Under the pieces are notes generated by a model. It worked only from the letters and a program-made list of their open reading frames with translations. It made no database searches and was not told the DNA's origin. A DNA stretch of 64,000 nt from Mermis nigrescens (taxonomy: Eukaryota; Nematoda; Enoplea; Mermithida; Mermithidae): assembly GCA_036768485.1 (NCBI GenBank), contig JAVLUZ010000154.1, forward strand, positions 5,002,724 through 5,066,723, read 5' to 3'. A program made the translations under genes and the position numbers. Numbering within the stretch: position 1 is the first letter of the stretch; each line of letters starts with the position of its first letter. Of the stretch, positions 58,154 to 64,000 are shown piece by piece.

Positions 58154-58552
58154 TCACGGTTTGACTCGACTCCTCAAACGACGTCTAATGCTACGGCCGT
58201 CCGATTCGAATCGCTCCGCCTTGGGCGTGCTCTCGCCGGCGTCCAATGATCGCCACTTCGGCGTCGACGCCGACGCCAACGGCTGCCGACGACGCGCGTC
58301 GCCGTTATTCTGACGCAACGGAGCGCTAGCGGCGACTAACGTGACGTCAGCGTCGCCGTTGGCGGCCGCCGTCGACGAAAACGACCCATCGTCGTCATTG
58401 CCGTCGTCTTCGGCGGTGACGCACGTGACATCATCGCCCGACGACGTTTCTATCAGACGACCTATCTCGTCGACGTCGCCGTCGCCGACCACGACGACGC
58501 CGTTTTGCTGGTCGGGTCGCGAATTTTCCGTGTCGCTGCTATCCGGCTCCGG
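58154..58552 (-). CDS. Unknown gene, terminal exon
   Basis: Acceptor TTAACTGCAG|CCGGAG sits directly after an in-frame TAA, so the exon must start here. It runs 132 codons to TGA (58154-58156). GC and CpG are far higher than the surroundings. Content: SDTE acidic patch, GDGDVDEIG, DDGNDDDG, an AAANGDAD stretch, then a basic C-terminus. A weak donor (ACC|GTGATA) at the very end could extend it. Confidence 0.65.
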   Translation of the reverse strand, partial: PEPDSSDTENSRPDQQNGVVVVGDGDVDEIGRLIETSSGDDVTCVTAEDDGNDDDGSFSSTAAANGDADVTLVAASAPLRQNNGDARRRQPLASASTPKWRSLDAGESTPKAERFESDGRSIRRRLRSRVKP

Positions 58553-61500
58553 CTGCAGTTAACATCGCAAATTATGGCAGAATTAAAATAATAAAAACAG
58601 TAGTAAGAATAATAATAATAATTGTAATGATAATAATCATAATAATGAAAACAACAATAATAATAATAATTATTATTATTATAACACGTAATAATAATCA
58701 TAATAATATAATAATAATAATAACATTAATATTAATAATAAAAATAATTATTACAATAATACCATTATTTCTTTTTAAAAAGTGTTGCGGTAAGAAGTTA
58801 AAGGATAGAAGCAATATAAAATAGTTTAAAACGAGATAAAGACGTAAAAAAGAGCAAAGCTAACTAAGCAAATGCAACAAAAGGATCTAACAGGGGGCAT
58901 CCTAACGAAGATAGGTCGTTACCACACCTAAGCGTGTGGGGTTTGGGGTATGCACTCCCCCGAGAAATCAAAATACCCCTCCCCACAGAAATCGAAATAC
59001 CACCCAAAAGTCAATTTTTAAAATTTTTTGTTTTTCTCGCAATTTTTTGATGCCAATGGATAGTGCTCGATGAGAAACGTTGAAAAATGGTGTTTTTTCG
59101 CCACACTACCATTTTGAAGGCCATGTTTTGACGTTTGAAAAATCTTGTACACCCCCCAGAATTTTGGCGCTGCCCACGTATGGTCGTTACCCAATCGCCC
59201 CAGAGACTAATATTCCCCGTTCCTAATTTCTGCAAAAATTGCACTTCTAGGTCATCTTTACTAGGCGCGTTTTCATTTTTAGCCACAAATCGGAGTTCAC
59301 TTATCCGCCCCTTTCCCTTAAACTAAACGCCTCCCGAAATTTCGAATCGTCCAAAGTGTCTAGCAATAAGGAGCCGTAAATAGGTTGCAAGGTAATTAAA
59401 GGGGCGTTTCATTAAATATTGCTACGCTTTAAAGGCTCGAATCGAATTGCGGTCGAACAATTTGCGTAGCACTTCTGATCGAAGTTAAATGCAATAAGCA
59501 ACAAATAATCCAATAAGTGAATAGTCGATCGCAAAAAGGCAAATAGTAAAAATCGAAGTTTTATTGAACGTTTAAATATTTCATTTTGCAGTATATATTT
59601 AGGTTAGAGCGTCGACGACTTAATCAACAACGTAAATAAGCGATCGGAATATAGCGTATCAGTAACAGAAAATAAGCGGACTTGGACGAAAAATCAAGAA
59701 ATAAGATGAAAATCTAATGTTCTACTTAGCTACCTGGCTAAATTTGAAAAGCGTAGAAAAATCTTCGATTTTGCCTAATAAAGTTGTTAGATTTTTTGCG
59801 ATTTCCTACCAAAAAACATATAGGTACAAGCAGGTTTTTTTTGTATTCGGCAAAGATTTTTCGCGATGTACAAAGACTTTTGGGGACCGTCTTTGTACAT
59901 GTACAAAGATTTTTTGGAAGACAAAAACTGCAAAAAAGGTTCGAAATTCGCGAAAATTCTCGGCGCTCCGCGCCGAAATGAGCAATTGTGTGTTCTATAT
60001 ATACTTTATAATTTCAGAAATTGCATTTTGAAAGGAAAAATGCCAAATTTTTTGGCGCTTCGCGCCGTTTTGAGACGATTATTACTGATTTTTGCCCTCA
60101 GAAACCTAGAAATTGCTAAAATACGTAACCAAAGGTTGAACAACTCTGTTTTTGCCACACTAAAATCGCTACTGTACCATATTATAGTACTCAAAAATTT
60201 GTGTGTACGAAATGTACAAAGACTTTTAGGGACCATCATTTGTACATGTACAAACGGACCTTGTACAAAGAAAAAACACTGGGTACAAGCAGCCGCGTAT
60301 CCTGGACTTTGTTTAACGGCATAGGTGGTGAATAACGTTTATTGTGACTACCCTGTGATCATCCGGCGCTACAAGGAGCTTTGGCCGGTGGCAACAGAAA
60401 ATTGAGCTTTAAATTGGTATAAAAAGTGGAAAAGATAAGGAAAGATTGAGAGACAATGAAAAATCAATCAACCAGATAACCAACCAATCGACCAGATGAT
60501 CAACCAATCGATTAACTTGCCACCAACCAACCAATCAACCAGCTGGTCAATAAATCAACCGACCAATCAAGAGGCCAACCAATCAACTGAACAAGCCATC
60601 AATAAACCAACCAAACAACGAATCTACCCAACCAACCAATCAACCAATCAAACAACTAACCTATTAATCAACAGGCCAACCCACCGACTAAACAACTAAC
60701 CAACCAATCAATCAACCAACCAACAAGTCAACCAACCAACCAAAGAATCAACAGGCCAAGCAACCAACCAAGCAACTGGCCAACCAAGCAACCAGCTGGC
60801 CAGCCAACCAGGCTCAAAACAGCCCCTTTCATACCTGGGCAATGACTGACGGTTCGCCCCGCCCAACTTCCAGCCAAAAGGGTGGGTGGGTCCCTAGACA
60901 CCGAAAAAGGTGGGACGTTTAGCTTAATCAGTGGGCCAGTCACTGAAAAAAGGTGGGTCCATCCATGAAAAAAGTGTCGAACAGTGTAATAAGATGGTTC
61001 CTGTGCATGTTTTGCAAACTGATCATGATATACTGTATCTAGCATTTCCTTAAATTATCTCCAAAAATTTTCTCCCTGTACAAAACATAGCCCCGTCCAA
61101 GTTACCCCTTCGCCCCGTCCAACTTTTGGTTCGGCCCGTCCTGGTGATGGGCCGATATGGGGCATTGCCCAGGTGTGGCCCCTTTTATACTATTTTTTAT
61201 TAAAAATCGCGAATCCTGCAAGGGAGTGAAAACCTTTTTGCGGGTGGGGGGGGGGTTTAAATCCATATTTTTGGCTTAAATTGGTAAGAAAGCGCGTTAA
61301 AATTGCCTATGCAAGTTTTAGCCAAAAGTGACCCGTTCGCCCCGTTCAAATCTTGGCTCGGCCCATAAAATAGACGGGCCGAATGTGAGTATCGCTCAGG
61401 CGTATAGTGACCTGAACTGATTTTTACAATTGAAAATCAAATCAAATAATTTGATTATGCAGCAATATGATTCAAAAGTAGGGATAATAAAAGAAGATAA

Positions 61501-62761
61501 GAGGAATTGATTATTGCTCGGTCGACAATTGAAAAAAACCAAATAGCACGAAATTTGAAAGAAGAAATGAAATAAAATCTACAATGTAGAAAAAAGGCGC
61601 TAAAAATTTAAAAAATTACCTCGATTTCCGCAGATACGCTAAGACGCTGTGCAAACTTTTTAACGCTTATGTAAGACGACTTGTCTTTGATATTCTGTAA
61701 GCCAAATAAGCCGTTAAATAGCAGCAATAATAATTTTGAAAATTTAATTCGAAAAATGTCAAATGTTTATAATTTCAGCATTTTTTTTAAATATATTATT
61801 TTTTGTTTTTAATTGTGAATTTTATTTATCGCACTTACTCTACTATGTCCTCGTTCATTCATTAAATAAGACAGCCGCCGATTTCTGGAGGTCTGACGAG
61901 ATCCGAGCATTGTCAAAGGTCAAAAAAGTGCCAAAAATTGAAGATATAAAATATAAATACCATTTACGACATTTCCCATCGACGTGTATTCGTAAAAAAT
62001 CGCGAAAAAAAACAAAAATTATAAAAATTATATTACTGAGGGTGTGTCAAGAGTGTTCAACAAGCCCACAGACCATAGGTGGGCAGCACCGGAATTCTGG
62101 GAGGAGCGAAAAAAATTTTCAAAGGTCAAAAAATGGTCTTAAAAGTGGTCGTATGACGAAAAAAACACCATTTTTCGACGTTCCTCATCGATAACTATCC
62201 AATGGCATCAGAAAATCGCTAAAAAAGCAAAAAAATATTCAAAATTTGAATTCTGTGGGGGGAGGGGGTTATTTTGATTTCTGGGGGGTATTTCAACTTC
62301 TGGGGGTGCATACCCCCAAAACCCTCCACGCCCATGTGTCCCCAGACCACCAAGCATATATCTGCTCCATCATCACCCAAACACCTGAACCAAAGCTGCA
62401 TAAAATGACGATAAAAAACATTTTTTTGATTGAAATTATAGCCGATAGAATTAAATCGAGCCAGAAATAATCGGGAAATTCAAACAAATAAGAATTCAAG
62501 CTGAAATCGTCTTTTAAAAATTAAAAAACGATCACAAAAAATGAATGCAAAAAGACACCTTAATAACATCAGTCGTTAATCTTCGAATATTATCCATGGT
62601 CGGGTCGTCGTCTTTGTAATTCAAGTTCAATTTGCATAATAATTTGCATACAGTTTTCACCCATTCCGATTGACAATCGTCGAGCAAAATCTCATTCAAA
62701 ATTTTAACAGCCAATGTCTTGTGAACGTTTCCATCCTGCTGATCAATACGTTGAATAAAGT
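58154..62761 (-). CDS. Unidentified gene, last three recognised exons; helical-repeat-like segment plus acidic tail
   Basis: Three exons (62559-62761, 61620-61694, 58154-58552) share one frame and end at a TGA. The first two give about 92 residues, mostly amphipathic helix, including LAVKILNEILLDDCQSEWVK, TVCKLLCKLNLNYKDD and ISVKKFAQRLSVSAEIE; this looks like a HEAT/ARM or MIF4G-type helical repeat, but I cannot assign a family. The last exon is acidic then basic (EPDSSDTENSRPD, AEDDGNDDDGSF, SIRRRLRSRVKP) and probably disordered. Upstream exons must lie right of 62.76 kb or outside the window. Transcription runs in the same direction as the MDC1-like gene, whose start is 12 kb downstream. 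Function unknown. Confidence 0.6.
58588..58768. repeat. (AAT)n microsatellite
   Basis: Imperfect aat/att repeats over about 180 bp, ending 36 bp upstream (transcript sense) of the terminal exon of the unknown gene. Confidence 0.9.
58923..59181 (-). mobile_element. M1 MITE with 9-bp duplication GGTCGTTAC
   Basis: 259 bp, perfect duplications at 58914-58922 and 59182-59190. Confidence 0.9.
59832..60281 (+). mobile_element. M5 element with 9-bp duplication GGTACAAGC
   Basis: 450 bp, duplications at 59823-59831 and 60282-60290. Contains two GGCGC-loop-GCGCC hairpins (59961-59976, 60052-60067). Ends aggttttttttgta / gtacaaagaaaaaacactg are loosely inverted. Confidence 0.85.
60465..60825. repeat. 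(CAAC/CAAT)n tetranucleotide array
   Basis: About 360 bp of imperfect ccaa/tcaa units (aaccaaccaatcaaccaac). Reading frames through it are repetitive, not genes. An M10 MITE adjoins its right edge. Confidence 0.85.
60830..61177. mobile_element. M10 MITE with duplication GCCCCTTT
   Basis: Inverted ends CATACCTGGGCAATG and CATTGCCCAGGTGTG; duplications at 60822-60829 and 61178-61185. Internal gccccgtccaacttttgg and cggcccgtc blocks. Confidence 0.85.
61620..61694 (-). CDS. Unknown gene, 25-codon exon
   Basis: Acceptor TTGGCTTACAG|AATATC and donor ATCGAG|GTAATT are both near-consensus, phase 0 on each side, 75 bp. It encodes NIKDKSSYISVKKFAQRLSV and then SAEIE. It is supported by splice signals and by frame agreement with both neighbours. 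Confidence 0.65.
62074..62339 (+). mobile_element. M1 MITE
   Basis: Forward copy (cataggtgggcagcaccgga ... cacgcccatgtgt). Flanks cccacagac / ccccagacc look like a worn duplication. It lies in the intron between the first two recognised exons of the unknown gene. Confidence 0.75.
62559..62761 (-). CDS. Unknown gene, helical exon
   Basis: Acceptor AAAGCAG|ACTTTA, 67 codons (entering at phase 1), donor ATTAAG|GTGTCT (phase 0). Heptad-like Leu/Ile spacing suggests paired alpha-helices. A (TTA)n microsatellite of about 200 bp ends within 10 bp of the acceptor on the transcribed strand. Confidence 0.65.
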
Positions 62762-62770
62762 CTGCTTTAT

Positions 62771-62792
62771 TAACATAATGATAATGATGACG

Positions 62793-62834
<42 letters not shown>

Positions 62835-62876
62835 TAATATAATTGATAATAATAATTAAAATAATAATAATAATAA

Positions 62877-62923
<47 letters not shown>

Positions 62924-62966
62924 GTGATAATAATAATAGCAATAATAATAATAATAGTAATAATAT
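62771..62966. repeat. (AAT)n microsatellite
   Basis: About 195 bp of aat repeats; on the minus strand it is a (TTA)n tract ending at the acceptor of the 62.7-kb exon. Confidence 0.9.
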
Positions 62967-63401
62967 TGTCCTATAACTTCGAAAATTTGAAAAAATTTTC
63001 AGGATCTTCAGACCTCTTCCGACGTAATTCCAAAAAAAATTACGAACTTAATTATTAGTAATTATTCGACCATTTAAAATGGAAAGGCACGATGCCTACA
63101 TTTCTCATAAGCAACGTCCAGGATAATGACAAAATTTGTTGTTACATCTTGTTAATGACAATTTATTTCAAGGCAATGCATTGAATAAGACCAGAAATCG
63201 TAGAAAAATCATTTCACTAACATATTTTCGATTGGTGTACATAAATCGTTAGCACTCGTCAAAACTAATGGCAAAACTTTCCGAATTTGCCATTGAGAAA
63301 TTTTTTATATTAATCGGAATTGTTTAAGAATGGTTTAGTTACGAAATTTAAAAAAAATTGGTTAAGTACTCTTAGAGTCGATAACGAAGTAAAGTGTCCA
63401 C

Positions 63402-63810
63402 CATACATGCACAGCATGGGAATTCTGGGGGGTGAAAACCTAAAGTGCCTTTTTTGGGCCCCAAAATGGCCGGTACGCGTTAAAAGACATCGTTTTTTGG
63501 CGTTTCTGACGATACTCTATCGTTCTAGAGCATGAAATCATGAAAAAAGTTCCGAAAAAAGTCGAAAAAATTGACCAATATATCGCTTAAAACATGAATA
63601 TATGGCGCGAAGCGCCGAAAATTGGCGATTTTGAGCAAATATATGGCCAAAAACCCTTAAAAAGACACTTTTTCTACCAATTTTCAGGTAAGTTTAGGAA
63701 ACTTTTGAAAAATCGCCAATTCTGGGGGGTGAAATTTTTTTGCGGGGGGTGAAAAATGATTCTGGGGGTGGAACCCCTCCCCCAAACCCGCCCCCCCAAG
63801 ATCATGTATG
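63402..63810 (-). mobile_element. M3 MITE with duplication GTGTCCAC
   Basis: 409 bp starting CATACATGCACAGC and ending GATCATGTATG, so CATACATG inverted ends; duplications at 63394-63401 and 63811-63818. Contains ggcgcgaagcgccg at 63604-63617. This copy defines the M3 family. Confidence 0.85.
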
Positions 63811-64000
63811 GTGTCCACTAAATTTGTGTATACCTAATCTTCAAAAGATACGGGTTTTAAAAAATAATTAGATGCGCTATGTCGGCTTGAAAATATTTCA
63901 AAATTAATTCAAATTAAACGAATATATAAATAATCATAAATAATTCTGGCAAAATTTTCGCTTTGGAAATCGTTTCGCAATAACGTTGCCTCAAATTTTC

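Noticed and set aside
59866..60324. 152-codon plus ORF, the longest in the window
   Set aside because: It coincides with the M5 element and translates its GTACAAAG blocks (MYKDF repeats); no domain.
60496..60699. Asn/Gln/Thr-rich ORF
   Set aside because: Translation of a (CAAC/CAAT)n array.

Overview
This window looks like repeat-dense, AT-rich nuclear DNA from an animal. No bacterial-style operons, long ORFs, rRNA or clear tRNA genes are visible. Almost all short ORFs fall inside dispersed repeats. The species cannot be fixed from the sequence; the small exons, multi-kilobase introns and abundant non-autonomous DNA transposons fit an invertebrate with a TE-inflated genome.

The main gene lies on the minus strand from about 46.0 kb leftwards off the window at position 1. 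I assembled it by hand from twelve small exons with GT/AG boundaries; most junctions keep the reading frame. It encodes a short N-terminus with TQ and SQ sites, an FHA domain (exons at 43.5, 41.75 and 39.75 kb), a long acidic linker (36.7, 28.7, 20.8, 14.9, 11.0 kb) and tandem BRCT domains (11.0, 2.7, 2.5, 0.8 kb; the end of the second BRCT lies outside the window). FHA-linker-BRCT2 is the architecture of MDC1, the gamma-H2AX-binding mediator of the DNA-damage checkpoint (Drosophila MU2 is the insect counterpart). About 0.9 kb of partial coding sequence is stretched over 45 kb of mostly transposon-derived introns.

A second minus-strand gene is represented by its last three recognisable exons (62.7, 61.65, 58.35 kb). 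It has a helical-repeat-like segment followed by an acidic, low-complexity C-terminus. I do not recognise it.

Everything else is repeat. Families seen several times include: (M1) about 260-bp MITEs with CATACGTGGGC-type ends and 9-bp target duplications; (M2, M3, M10) other MITEs with related CATAC ends; (M5) about 440-bp elements with GTACAAAG-rich ends and 9-bp duplications; (H4, H7, H9, H11) hAT-like elements with CAG-starting ends and 8-bp duplications; a hAT relic with a recognisable transposase C-terminus (31.0-32.6 kb); a 2.8-3.3 kb composite repeat (C6) present three times; a foldback element (F8); a nested palindrome (51.3-52.4 kb); and a pogo-like TA-flanked MITE (15.5 kb). A stable-hairpin motif, GGCGC-GAA-GCGCC, recurs in many otherwise different repeats.
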